A stretch of 15,074 bases of DNA from Bacteroidota bacterium (GTDB lineage Bacteria > Bacteroidota > Ignavibacteria > UBA10030). Location: the NCBI GenBank assembly GCA_003519375.1, contig DOWV01000211.1, positions 2,995 through 18,068 on the forward strand. Direction: 5' to 3'. Made by a program: the position numbers and the translations under genes. The notes under the pieces are model-generated. The model was not told the DNA's origin, made no database searches, and worked only from the letters and a program-made list of their open reading frames with translations. Shown one piece after another: positions 1-7,037 of this stretch (positions are counted from its first letter, which is position 1; every line of letters begins with the position of its first letter).

Positions 1-1046
1 CGCCACATCATGAGGACTTTTTCGGTGTCTCCGATGATCACAGGGACGACAGCGGAGTCATGTTCGATGACGCGGTACCCCATCTCTTTGAATCCCTTCC
101 GCATTTTGCGGGCGTTTTGCATGAGCTTGTCGATTCGCCACGGTTCTGCTTCGAGAACATCAAGCGCCGCGAGTGCCGAGGCAACGGAGGCAGGTGTCGG
201 ACTCGCGCTGAAGATCAACGCCGGAGCGTGATGTTTGAGATAGTTGATGACCGAGCGGTCTCCGACAACAAATCCCCCGAGCGATGCAAAGGTCTTGCTG
301 AAAGTCCCCATCGTCAAGTCGGTTTCCTTCTCGAGGCCGAAATGACTTGCCGTGCCACGTCCGCCCTTGCCGATAACGCCGACCGCGTGGGCATCGTCCA
401 CCAGGATGCGTGCGTTGTACTTCTTCGCGACCTTCACGAGGCCGGGCAGATCGAGAATCTCGCCCGAGGTACTAAACACTCCGTCTGATACAATCAGTTT
501 TGGCACGTCGAGAGGGAGCTGCGAAATGACCGTCTCCATGTGCTTCATATCGTTGTGCTTGTAGCGGATAACGACCTGCGAGTTTTTATCGACCATCGTA
601 CCGGCACCATTCGCGATCAGGTTTCCGGCAACGATACACGCATGGTTGTCTTTGTCGGAGACGACATATTCTCCGGGTTGCACGAGGGTCGGAATGATTC
701 CCTGGGCAGTTTGAAATCCGGTGCTGTAAAGGAGGCAGTCTTCCTTTCCCATGAAGAGCGCCAGACGGCGTTCAAGTTCCACGTGCAAATCGAGCGTCCC
801 CGTAAGGTAGCGCGATCCTGAACATCCGGTACCGTACTTCTGAACGGCTTTAATGGCAGCTTCCTTCACCTTGGGGTGTGCCGTGAGACCAAGATAGTTG
901 TTTGAGCCTGCCATGACGATCTTCCGGCCTTCGATCTGAACGACCGGTCCTTCACTTTCCTCGATTGCGTGGAAATAGGGGTACAATCCAAGCGCCTTCG
1001 TCTCGTCCGCGCGCGTAAAAGCCTTACACTTGTCAAATAGGTCCAA
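1..1046 (-). CDS. Serine palmitoyltransferase-like PLP-dependent acyl-CoA:amino acid acyltransferase (alpha-oxoamine synthase family), 3' end cut by window
   Basis: 348 residues are visible; the family usually has about 395, so roughly 50 C-terminal residues lie outside the window. The enzyme should condense an acyl-CoA with an amino acid and release CO2, using PLP. Landmarks are the His of NHACIVAG (His135), the DDAHAVG motif (217-223) and the PLP lysine Lys251 in GTFSKTFASLGGF. The SK-(S/T)-FASLGGF context, the GSRYLTGTLDLH stretch (77-88) and INYLKHHA / FSASPTPA (267-287) match Bacteroidota serine palmitoyltransferases better than glycine C-acetyltransferase or BioF, which carry GTLGKALGG; this comparison is from memory. 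No ATG is available at the N-terminus. The start chosen is TTG at 1046, preceded by GAGG with a 6-base gap. A strong promoter lies about 70 bases upstream. Glycine C-acetyltransferase (Kbl) remains an alternative. Confidence 0.85.
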   Translation of the reverse strand, partial: MDLFDKCKAFTRADETKALGLYPYFHAIEESEGPVVQIEGRKIVMAGSNNYLGLTAHPKVKEAAIKAVQKYGTGCSGSRYLTGTLDLHVELERRLALFMGKEDCLLYSTGFQTAQGIIPTLVQPGEYVVSDKDNHACIVAGNLIANGAGTMVDKNSQVVIRYKHNDMKHMETVISQLPLDVPKLIVSDGVFSTSGEILDLPGLVKVAKKYNARILVDDAHAVGVIGKGGRGTASHFGLEKETDLTMGTFSKTFASLGGFVVGDRSVINYLKHHAPALIFSASPTPASVASALAALDVLEAEPWRIDKLMQNARKMRKGFKEMGYRVIEHDSAVVPVIIGDTEKVLMMW

Positions 1047-1093
1047 GGAATCCTCTGTCAGTGTGAAGTGAAAAGGTGAGAAAAGGAGTGTTT

Positions 1094-1122
1094 TTGCTAA
1101 TCCGAACTTTTTTGAATATACT
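1094..1122 (+). promoter_or_regulatory. Sigma70-type promoter for the SDR-crcB-DUF190 unit
   Basis: TTGCTA (1094-1099) and TATACT (1117-1122) are separated by exactly 17 bases. This is 4 of 6 matches at -35 and 5 of 6 at -10. The start would fall near 1129, about 46 bases before the ATT start of the SDR. It shares bases 1117-1120 with the -10 box of the minus-strand promoter, so polymerase could probably occupy only one of the two at a time. Confidence 0.55.
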
Positions 1123-1143
1123 TCAATAAGCGTCGAAAGTCAA
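1115..1143 (-). promoter_or_regulatory. Sigma70-type promoter for the SPT-like gene
   Basis: Read on the minus strand, TTGACT (1143-1138) and TATATT (1120-1115) are separated by exactly 17 bases. This is 5 of 6 matches to the -35 consensus and 5 of 6 to the -10. Transcription would start near 1108, giving a leader of about 60 bases before the TTG start. The -10 box overlaps the -10 box of the opposing promoter. Confidence 0.7.
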
Positions 1144-1174
1144 CGAAACCCTTCGATTTTGAAAGGAAACAGGT

Positions 1175-2158
1175 ATTCAGACAATCCTGGTCACCGGCGG
1201 TACGGGTTTCGTCGGAAGTCATACAATTGAACTCCTGCTCCAGCGCGGTTTCAATGTGCGCTGCCTGGTCCGCTACAGCAGGCCCGACCTTGGCTGGATC
1301 GGCAAGCTTCCCATCGAGATCGTCCGTGGGAGTTACTACAGCATCGACTCCCTCAAGCCGGCTCTCAGAGACGTCGACTACGTGCTTCATATTGCCGGCG
1401 TTACGAAGGCCAAAAAGCCGGCCGAGTATCACGACGGCAACGTCCTGGCAACGAAAAATCTCCTCGAAGCTGCATCTGACAATCCGCGACTCAAGAAGGT
1501 CACGTATCTGAGCAGCCTTGCCGCCGCCGGACCCAGTCTTGATGGCACACCGCTCCGCGAAGACTCACCGGGCACACCCATCACCACGTACGGTGTTTCA
1601 AAACTTGAAGCGGAGACGGTTTGCCAACTCTACGCAAAGAAAATTCCCATCGCCATCCTTCGTCCTCCTGCTGTCTACGGCCCGAGAGACGCCGACATAC
1701 TACAAATCTTTCAATGGATCAACAAAGGCATAGAGCCGGTCTTCGGGACGCACCACAAGCGTCTCAGTATGATTTACGGACCTGATCTCGCGCGGGCCAT
1801 TGTCGACGCCGCCCTCAGCGACAAGACAACCGGTGAAACATACTTCGTTTCGGATCCGAAAATCTACACGTTGATGGAGATCCTTGAATCCGCGGCGCGA
1901 ATTCTCGGACGGCGGACCATTCGCGTCCGTTTACCGTCGTTTCTCCTCTATGCCATGGCAGGGATATCGGAAATCCTGACGTCATTTTCGTCCTCCCCGG
2001 CGACACTGAATATCGAGAAGGCACGGGATATGCTTCAGCCCTACTGGGTGTGCGATCCCGGAAAATTCCACAAAGACACGGGCTACCAGACCCACGTGAC
2101 AATGGACGAGGGATTGCAAAAAACGATCGAATGGTACAAAGATTCAGGTTGGCTTTAG
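1175..2158 (+). CDS. Extended short-chain dehydrogenase/reductase (NAD(P)-dependent epimerase/dehydratase family), apparent ATT start
   Basis: The 327-residue protein is a Rossmann-fold oxidoreductase. TGGTGFVG (7-14) is the dinucleotide-binding loop. Ser113/Ser114 with Tyr139 and Lys143 (YGVSK) form the catalytic set, and LRPPAVYGPRD follows. An Arg-rich end of strand 2 (RCLVR) hints at NADP preference. The frame has a stop at 1160-1162 and no ATG, GTG or TTG before the glycine loop. ATT at 1175 follows AGGA by 7 bases and gives exactly the usual family N-terminus. The first conventional start, GTG at 1256, would delete the cofactor loop. Its position divergent from the SPT-like gene suggests it could reduce a 3-keto sphingoid or ceramide intermediate, the role of the SDR CerR in Caulobacter; this is inference only. 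Its sequence resembles dihydroflavonol-reductase/3beta-HSD-like SDRs more than SDR-type threonine dehydrogenase. Confidence 0.85.
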   Translation: MQTILVTGGTGFVGSHTIELLLQRGFNVRCLVRYSRPDLGWIGKLPIEIVRGSYYSIDSLKPALRDVDYVLHIAGVTKAKKPAEYHDGNVLATKNLLEAASDNPRLKKVTYLSSLAAAGPSLDGTPLREDSPGTPITTYGVSKLEAETVCQLYAKKIPIAILRPPAVYGPRDADILQIFQWINKGIEPVFGTHHKRLSMIYGPDLARAIVDAALSDKTTGETYFVSDPKIYTLMEILESAARILGRRTIRVRLPSFLLYAMAGISEILTSFSSSPATLNIEKARDMLQPYWVCDPGKFHKDTGYQTHVTMDEGLQKTIEWYKDSGWL

Positions 2159-2196
2159 AACTTCTCTTCGACGGAAGATGATAGCGGGAGGATGGG

Positions 2197-2571
2197 GTGC
2201 AAAGCTACTTGCTGGTTTTTCTCGGGGGCGGAATTGGTGCAGCGACGAGGTATTGGATGTCCGGGCTGGTACACGAACGCCTGGGGAGCGCGTTTCCCTA
2301 CGGCACCCTGGCCGTCAATATCCTCGGCTGCTTCGTCATTGGCCTGATCATGGGTTCGATGGAGGAGCGGTTCCTGTCCCACCCATCGCTTCGGGTGTTT
2401 CTGACCATCGGCATCCTCGGAGGGTTCACCACCTTTTCAAGTTTCAGTTACGAAACTATCGCGATGCTCAAGGATGGAGAATTCGCCTATGCATCCTTGA
2501 ACGTTTTTGCGAGCGTCCTTTGCTGTCTTTCGGGAACCTGGTTAGGACTGATTGCCGGCAGGACTCTCTAG
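2197..2571 (+). CDS. crcB: Fluoride ion channel Fluc/CrcB
   Basis: A 124-residue, four-helix membrane protein that exports fluoride passively and works as a dual-topology dimer in the inner membrane. The family signatures are clear: GGGIGAATRYW at 10-20, the conserved Asn41 in NILGCFVIG, and GGFTTFSSFSYE at 75-86, which contains the phenylalanines (Phe80, Phe83) of the ion pathway and the central sodium site. The start is GTG at 2197, placed 5 bases after GGGAGG; a nearby ATG at 2192 is in another frame. It begins 38 bases after the SDR stop and is followed 18 bases later by a DUF190 gene, a common neighbour of crcB. The 38-base gap is too short for a crcB fluoride riboswitch, so expression probably follows the upstream promoter. 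Confidence 0.95.
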   Translation: MQSYLLVFLGGGIGAATRYWMSGLVHERLGSAFPYGTLAVNILGCFVIGLIMGSMEERFLSHPSLRVFLTIGILGGFTTFSSFSYETIAMLKDGEFAYASLNVFASVLCCLSGTWLGLIAGRTL

Positions 2572-2589
2572 CCGGAAGGAGCTGGAACC

Positions 2590-2952
2590 ATGAAACTCGC
2601 GGGTGAGGGAAAACTTCTTCGGATCTTTCTTGGAGAGTCGGACAAGGTTGACCACCGGCCGCTGTACGAGGTTCTCGTGGAGTCAGCAAAAAAAAACGGC
2701 CTGGCAGGCGCCACCGTTCTGCGGGGGATTGAGGGCTTCGGGGCCAACAGCCGCGTGATTCACACGGCGAAAATTCTCCGGCTCTCGGAGGACCTCCCGA
2801 TTGTCGTTGAAATCGTCGACGCCGAGGACAAAATCAAGGAGTTTCTGCCGTCTGTTGACGATTTGTTCGAGAAGTCAGGATCCGGCGGCATGGTAACGAT
2901 CGAGCGTGCCGATATCGTCCGTTATTCGCCGGGGAAGAAACAGAAGGGGTAG
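2590..2952 (+). CDS. DUF190 family protein (PII-like fold), CrcB-associated
   Basis: 120 residues, the normal size for DUF190. The motif GATVLRGIEGFG (40-51) and the following VIHTAKILRLSEDLPIVVEIVD stretch are typical. The fold resembles the small trimeric PII signalling proteins. The biochemical role is not established, but the gene is often beside crcB, suggesting a link to fluoride resistance or to sensing ion or nucleotide state. The ATG start is preceded by GGAG with 8 bases of spacing. The protein has no signal peptide or membrane segment, so it should be cytosolic. It ends 19 bases before the end of a convergent gene, with no clear terminator between them. Confidence 0.9.
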   Translation: MKLAGEGKLLRIFLGESDKVDHRPLYEVLVESAKKNGLAGATVLRGIEGFGANSRVIHTAKILRLSEDLPIVVEIVDAEDKIKEFLPSVDDLFEKSGSGGMVTIERADIVRYSPGKKQKG

Positions 2953-2971
2953 TGGTTCAGGCGGGATTACT

Positions 2972-3301
2972 TCAGCTCACCTCAAACGAATACGTATCGT
3001 TACACGACACGAGTTCGTCATCTTTGCTTCCGTAGACGCGATACTCAACCCGATCTCCGGAATTGAATACTCCGAGGTCCATCTTCCAATAGGAGTTGTT
3101 CCGCTGCTCGCTGTTCGACTGCCATTGGGCCGGCATCTTGCAGAAGAGTTCCCTCCCGTCAGCCGTATACAACGTGATCTCCAGCCAAACAGATTGCCCT
3201 CCCTCTATCGGGTAGGTCCCGATCCACAACTCGACTTCCTGTCCGGCACTCACGTACTCCGGGATGCGCGAAGCATCGACTGTGTTATGCCAGATGACCA
3301 T
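2972..3301 (-). CDS. Hypothetical protein, probable single beta-sandwich domain
   Basis: 109 residues, not recognised. The protein alternates short hydrophobic stretches with polar turns (VELWIGTYP, SVWLEITLYTADG, DRVEYRVYG, YSFEV), which suggests an all-beta domain of the Ig-like or carbohydrate-binding type. It is rich in Trp and Tyr for its size and has two cysteines (Cys54 and Cys100). There is no signal peptide. An AGGGG (3313-3309 on the complement) lies 7 bases before the ATG, which supports translation. It stands alone between two convergently placed units, with 200 bases separating it from pit. A longer plus-strand frame (2906-3361) lies opposite it but has a composition typical of an antisense frame. 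The minus-strand reading is preferred, though a chance frame cannot be excluded. Confidence 0.6.
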   Translation of the reverse strand: MVIWHNTVDASRIPEYVSAGQEVELWIGTYPIEGGQSVWLEITLYTADGRELFCKMPAQWQSNSEQRNNSYWKMDLGVFNSGDRVEYRVYGSKDDELVSCNDTYSFEVS

Positions 3302-3501
3302 GCAGAGACCCCTACACGTCGAAAACGGGAGGTAGCCCTCATTGCGTTCACGTACAAGTAGGTGATTCGCGCGGAAAGATGCAACAATCGACCAGAAGGA
3401 GCCAGGGCGGTGATTCCCAGGAATTGGAATCGGCCTTTATCGTCAGGAAAAAATAAGGAAGATTGACACTCGTGCGCGGATTTCTAAGGAGTCCCGCCGC
3501 G

Positions 3502-4512
3502 TCACAACCATCGCCCGACGAATTCATAGCAAATCGCCGCGACGATGGCCGATGCCGGGATGGTGAGGATCCAGGCGATAACGATTTTCCCGGCGATACC
3601 CCAGCGCACTGCCGATATTCTGCGAGTTGCGCCGACACCCATGATAGCACCAGCGATCGTGTGCGTTGTGCTGACAGGAATTCCGAAAATTGCTGTGCCG
3701 AGCAGGACGAATGCGCCGCCCGTTTCAGCACAGAACCCGCCGACGGGCTGCAAATGTGTGAGCCTCATTCCCATCGTTCGAATGACTTTCCACCCGCCGG
3801 TGAGAGTTCCAAGTCCGATCGCAGTATGGGCTGAGAGGATCACCCAGACTGGGACATAGAAACCTTCTGATTTGTCATACATCCAGCCAGGTAGATCGAT
3901 TTGTGATGAGAAAAGGAGAATAGAAATGATACCCATCGTCTTTTGAGCATCGTTCGTCCCATGCCCCAGGCTATATGCCGCCGAGGAGAGCAGCTGGCCT
4001 ACCTTGAAGACGCGTTTCACCTTCGTCGGGGAAGAGCGACGAAAGCACCACGTCACAAGCACCATAAGGAGAAGCGCTGCGATGAGCCCGACGATGGGAG
4101 AAAGAAAAATGAACGCGGCGACTTTCAACAGTCCAGGGATGTTCAGAGGACCAATCCCCGCTTTGATGATTGTCGCTCCCACAAGTCCTCCGATAAGCGA
4201 ATGCGAAACGCTTATCGGCAAACCAAACCGAGTGCATAGATGGGTCCAGACGATTGCGCCCAGCAAAGCAGAAGCGATGAGGCCCTGAGTAACCACGGCT
4301 GGATCTACAATCCCTTTGCCGATGGTCTTTGCGACCGCGACACCAAATCCGAATGCCGCAACGAAATTGAAAAAGGCCGCCCAGGCAACGGCGATTCGAG
4401 GCGTGAGCACTCTTGTCGATACGACGGTGGAAATCGAATTGGCGGCGTCGTTCATGCCATTGAGGAAATCGAACGCCAAAGCGACAAATACGAGGATGAT
4501 GATCAATGCCAT
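3502..4512 (-). CDS. pit: Inorganic phosphate transporter, PiT family
   Basis: A 336-residue polytopic membrane protein that imports phosphate using the H+ or Na+ gradient. Both halves carry the PiT signature: NGMNDAANSIST at 18-29, and the inverted repeat copy GHGTNDAQKTMG around 195-206. Further PiT traits are LPISVSHSLIGG and the matching IPVSTTHTIAGA in the second half. The length matches the compact bacterial PiT form that works with a DUF47 partner. Only 104 bases separate it from the DUF47 gene upstream, which is probably in the same transcript. The ribosome-binding site is weak. The product is low-affinity compared with the Pst system encoded just upstream. Confidence 0.95.
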   Translation of the reverse strand: MALIIILVFVALAFDFLNGMNDAANSISTVVSTRVLTPRIAVAWAAFFNFVAAFGFGVAVAKTIGKGIVDPAVVTQGLIASALLGAIVWTHLCTRFGLPISVSHSLIGGLVGATIIKAGIGPLNIPGLLKVAAFIFLSPIVGLIAALLLMVLVTWCFRRSSPTKVKRVFKVGQLLSSAAYSLGHGTNDAQKTMGIISILLFSSQIDLPGWMYDKSEGFYVPVWVILSAHTAIGLGTLTGGWKVIRTMGMRLTHLQPVGGFCAETGGAFVLLGTAIFGIPVSTTHTIAGAIMGVGATRRISAVRWGIAGKIVIAWILTIPASAIVAAICYEFVGRWL

Positions 4513-4616
4513 AGTTTTCTTTGCTCAGTTTACGCACCCAGAGTCATGCAGTCTCCACGCACCATCGAATCGCCCGCACGAAGCTTGGGATGCCTTGGGG
4601 GGATGACTACAGTCTG

Positions 4617-5264
4617 TTATGCGTGCTTGATGTAAATGCCTTCCAACACATTTGCGGCATCTTCGCACTTGTCTGTGGCAGTCTCCAGTCCCACAAGAAT
4701 CTCCTTCAACTTGATCACCTGGATTGCGTTTCGCTCTTTCTCGAAGAGGTCAGCGACCCCTCTTTCGAAAATCGTGTCGGCAGTGTTTTCGTACTCGTTG
4801 ACTTTCTGAAACACCCGTTGCAGCTCGTTCTTCTTATCCAGATCCGGCAGCATTTCTACCCCCCGATGGAGCTCAGCGATCGAGAGCTGGAGTATGTCCA
4901 CCAGAGTGAGAACCGACTTGGGGCACTTCTTGATCTTATAAAGCGATATCCGGCTTGCGGCGCCGTCCATGTGATCCATGACATCATCGAGTGCAGAAGT
5001 GAGCTGATGTATGTCCTCCCGGTCGAATGGAGTGACAAACGTCGAATTGAGTTCAGAAAAAATCTGGTGTGTCAGACTGTCGCCATGGTGCTCTAACTCC
5101 TTGATCTGCATGATGAGTTTGTCCCGGACCGATCCCTCCTTCGCGAGGACGATCTCTTTCATGAGATCTGCGGCATTCACCAGGTTCTGTGATGCTGCCT
5201 CGAAGAACTTGTAGAACGAGTCATCATGAGGTAGCATCCTTTGTATCATCTTGTTGATTTTCAT
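4617..5264 (-). CDS. DUF47 family PhoU-like protein, putative Pit accessory/regulator
   Basis: 215 residues of almost purely helical, charged sequence, the usual size for DUF47 (a PhoU-fold family). The N-terminal segment (MLPHDDSFYKFFEAASQN), the HHGDSLTHQIFSELNSTFVTPFDREDIHQL stretch (split here only for reading) and the DVMDHMDGAASRI helix are characteristic. The acidic helix positions E/D-x-x-x-D resemble the metal-binding sites of PhoU. DUF47 genes usually sit directly before pit and are thought to control transporter activity; that pairing is present here. The protein should be cytosolic or membrane-associated through Pit. The 250 bases before it carry no recognised promoter, although its distance from phoU suggests separate transcription. 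Confidence 0.9.
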   Translation of the reverse strand: MKINKMIQRMLPHDDSFYKFFEAASQNLVNAADLMKEIVLAKEGSVRDKLIMQIKELEHHGDSLTHQIFSELNSTFVTPFDREDIHQLTSALDDVMDHMDGAASRISLYKIKKCPKSVLTLVDILQLSIAELHRGVEMLPDLDKKNELQRVFQKVNEYENTADTIFERGVADLFEKERNAIQVIKLKEILVGLETATDKCEDAANVLEGIYIKHA

Positions 5265-5514
5265 TGTCGGAGTCCATTCGGTTTGTTCATTTAGATAGGT
5301 ACCAACTCATTGGCCAGCGTTAGAAGAAACTTACTTGTTACTAAACGACCGCATCAGAAGTGATTCGATTGTTGCCTTCAGCCAGGGCTTGATCGGGCTC
5401 ATTCGGCGGCAGGATTGCCGGGGCTTTGGCGTACTTTTCTTCAAACAAAACACCGGTTCTAGCGCTGCACGGCACACGAGAGTGCAAAACACGGAATCGG
5501 CTCGACGGACCTTT

Positions 5515-6204
5515 TCAACGAGTCGCTTCCCCTTCTTCCGACTGTTGTTCCGCCCCGTGCTTGATAACTTTTCCCTGGTGGATGTAGATGGCCTCCTCGG
5601 AAATGTCGGTCGCGAGATCGGCGATGCGTTCGAGATTACGAGCCACCAGGATGAGGGTCATCCCCTCGGAGATAAAACCGGGATTTTCCATCATGAAGGT
5701 TAACACAATGCTCAGGATCTGATCCTTCAAATCGTCCACCTGGTCATCGCGAGTACACACTTCGCGGGCTTTCTCCGGATTGGCAGAGATGAAACTGTCG
5801 AGGCTGTCCTTCAACATGCTGACCGCGAGGCCTGCCATCCACGGAATATCGGCCAGCACCTTGACAGCGGGTCGGCCTGCCAGGAGGGCGGCGCTCTGGG
5901 CAATGTTGACGCCGTGATCACCGATGCGCTCCAGGTCATTGTTGATCTTGATTGCGCCCACCAGAAATCTCAGGTCCCCGGCCGCGGGCTGGTGCCGTGC
6001 AATCAGGGATATTGCCGCCTCCTCGATGTCGATTTCCATCTGATCGATTTCTTTGTCCATCGCCGTGGCGGTTCCAACCACAGCCGCATCCCTCTTCCGG
6101 ATGGCTTCTATCGAATAATTGATGAGGATTTCGACTTTTGTTGCCATCATGACCAGCTTATGCCTTAGCTGGTCCAATTCAACGTCAAAGTGTCTCTTGT
6201 CCAT
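5515..6204 (-). CDS. phoU: Phosphate signalling/transport regulator PhoU
   Basis: 229 residues from ATG at 6204, matching the family length, with two tandem three-helix PhoU repeats. Each carries the metal-binding E-R-x-x-D pattern: NDLERIGDHGVN at 89-100 and RNLERIADLATD at 189-200. PhoU links Pst activity to the PhoR-PhoB two-component system and limits phosphate uptake. The chosen start has GGGAG 4-5 bases upstream. A TTG at 6255 in the same frame would add 17 untypical residues and overlap the preceding gene, so it was rejected. It is the last gene of the pst operon, 47 bases after the second pstB. Confidence 0.95.
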   Translation of the reverse strand: MDKRHFDVELDQLRHKLVMMATKVEILINYSIEAIRKRDAAVVGTATAMDKEIDQMEIDIEEAAISLIARHQPAAGDLRFLVGAIKINNDLERIGDHGVNIAQSAALLAGRPAVKVLADIPWMAGLAVSMLKDSLDSFISANPEKAREVCTRDDQVDDLKDQILSIVLTFMMENPGFISEGMTLILVARNLERIADLATDISEEAIYIHQGKVIKHGAEQQSEEGEATR

Positions 6205-6251
6205 AGCACTCCCGTTTGAAAAAAAATGCCGTACCGTCGTGACTTCTGTTC

Positions 6252-7037
6252 TCAACCATATTTGCCGGTGATATAATCTTCCGTCAACTTCTTTGTGGGC
6301 TTGGTAAAGACATCGTTCGTCACACCGAACTCAATCATTTCACCGAGAAGCATATATCCAGTGAAGTCCGAAACTCTGGCCGCTTGCTGCATGTTATGCG
6401 TCACGATGACGATCGTATATTTCTTCTTCAGTTCCATCATCAGCTCTTCGACCTTCATGGTTGCGATCGGGTCAAGAGCTGAACACGGCTCATCCATCAA
6501 GATCACTTCCGGCTGAACCGCCAGCAGTCTTGCTATGCACAGTCTTTGCTGTTGGTCGAGCGGAAGGTCCAGAGCAGGGTGATCCAGCTTGTCTTTCAGA
6601 AGGTCCCACAACCATGCCGCCCTGAGGCTCTGCTCGGCGATTTCCTTGAGCCGTGACGAGTTTCGGATGCCGGCGACCTTCAGTCCATAAACGACATTCG
6701 CAAAGACAGTGAGCGGAAAGGGATTCGGCCGCTGGAAGACCATTCCCACGCGTTTCCTCAATTCTGCGACTTCGATTGAAGAATCATAGATATCCGCTCC
6801 ATCCAGGCGCACATTCCCCTTCACCTGAACACCCGGTATCAAATCGTTCATCCGATTGAGACAACGAAGTAGTGTCGATTTTCCGCAGCCCGATGGCCCG
6901 ATCAGCGCGGTGATCATGTTCTCCCGCATGGACATGCCGACCGTCTTCAACGCCTGGAACTTGCCGTAGAAGAGATCCAGAGAATTGATTTCGATCTTGT
7001 TGGAAACTGCGTTTGCGCCCTGGTATGCAACCATCAT
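6252..7037 (-). CDS. pstB: PstB paralogue with intact Q- and H-loops but degenerate LSGGQ signature (downstream copy)
   Basis: A 261-residue ATPase subunit of the phosphate ABC importer. Numbering from ATG at 7037: Walker A GPSGCGKST 47-55, Q-loop Gln102 in MVFQRPNPFP, Walker B with catalytic Glu183 (LMDEP), D-loop SALD, and H-loop His214 (VTHNMQQAAR) are all normal. The ABC signature is not: where LSGGQ is expected the protein reads LPLDQ (158-162), followed by an intact QQRLC. The codons (6555-6563) are ordinary and in frame. The gene starts within the stop of the upstream pstB (TGATG overlap) with GGGAGG 8 bases before, so the two are translationally coupled. An adjacent GTG at 7040 is an equally placed start. 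The protein is about 47% identical to its neighbour by hand count (124 of 262 gapless columns). Confidence 0.95.
   Translation of the reverse strand: MMVAYQGANAVSNKIEINSLDLFYGKFQALKTVGMSMRENMITALIGPSGCGKSTLLRCLNRMNDLIPGVQVKGNVRLDGADIYDSSIEVAELRKRVGMVFQRPNPFPLTVFANVVYGLKVAGIRNSSRLKEIAEQSLRAAWLWDLLKDKLDHPALDLPLDQQQRLCIARLLAVQPEVILMDEPCSALDPIATMKVEELMMELKKKYTIVIVTHNMQQAARVSDFTGYMLLGEMIEFGVTNDVFTKPTKKLTEDYITGKYG

Noticed and set aside
60..488. Long plus-strand frames opposite the SPT-like gene
   Set aside because: The minus-strand reading shows every catalytic motif of a well-known family. The plus frames are antisense shadows rich in Arg and Ser.
2159..2196. Fluoride riboswitch before crcB
   Set aside because: Only 38 bases lie between the SDR stop and the crcB start, and the conserved riboswitch elements are not visible.
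5290..5514. A stop-free minus-strand frame of some 60 codons between phoU and the DUF47 gene, with protein-like composition
   Set aside because: It has no ATG, no ribosome-binding site and no recognisable homology, and the frame runs out of the end of phoU. It is too weak to call a gene.
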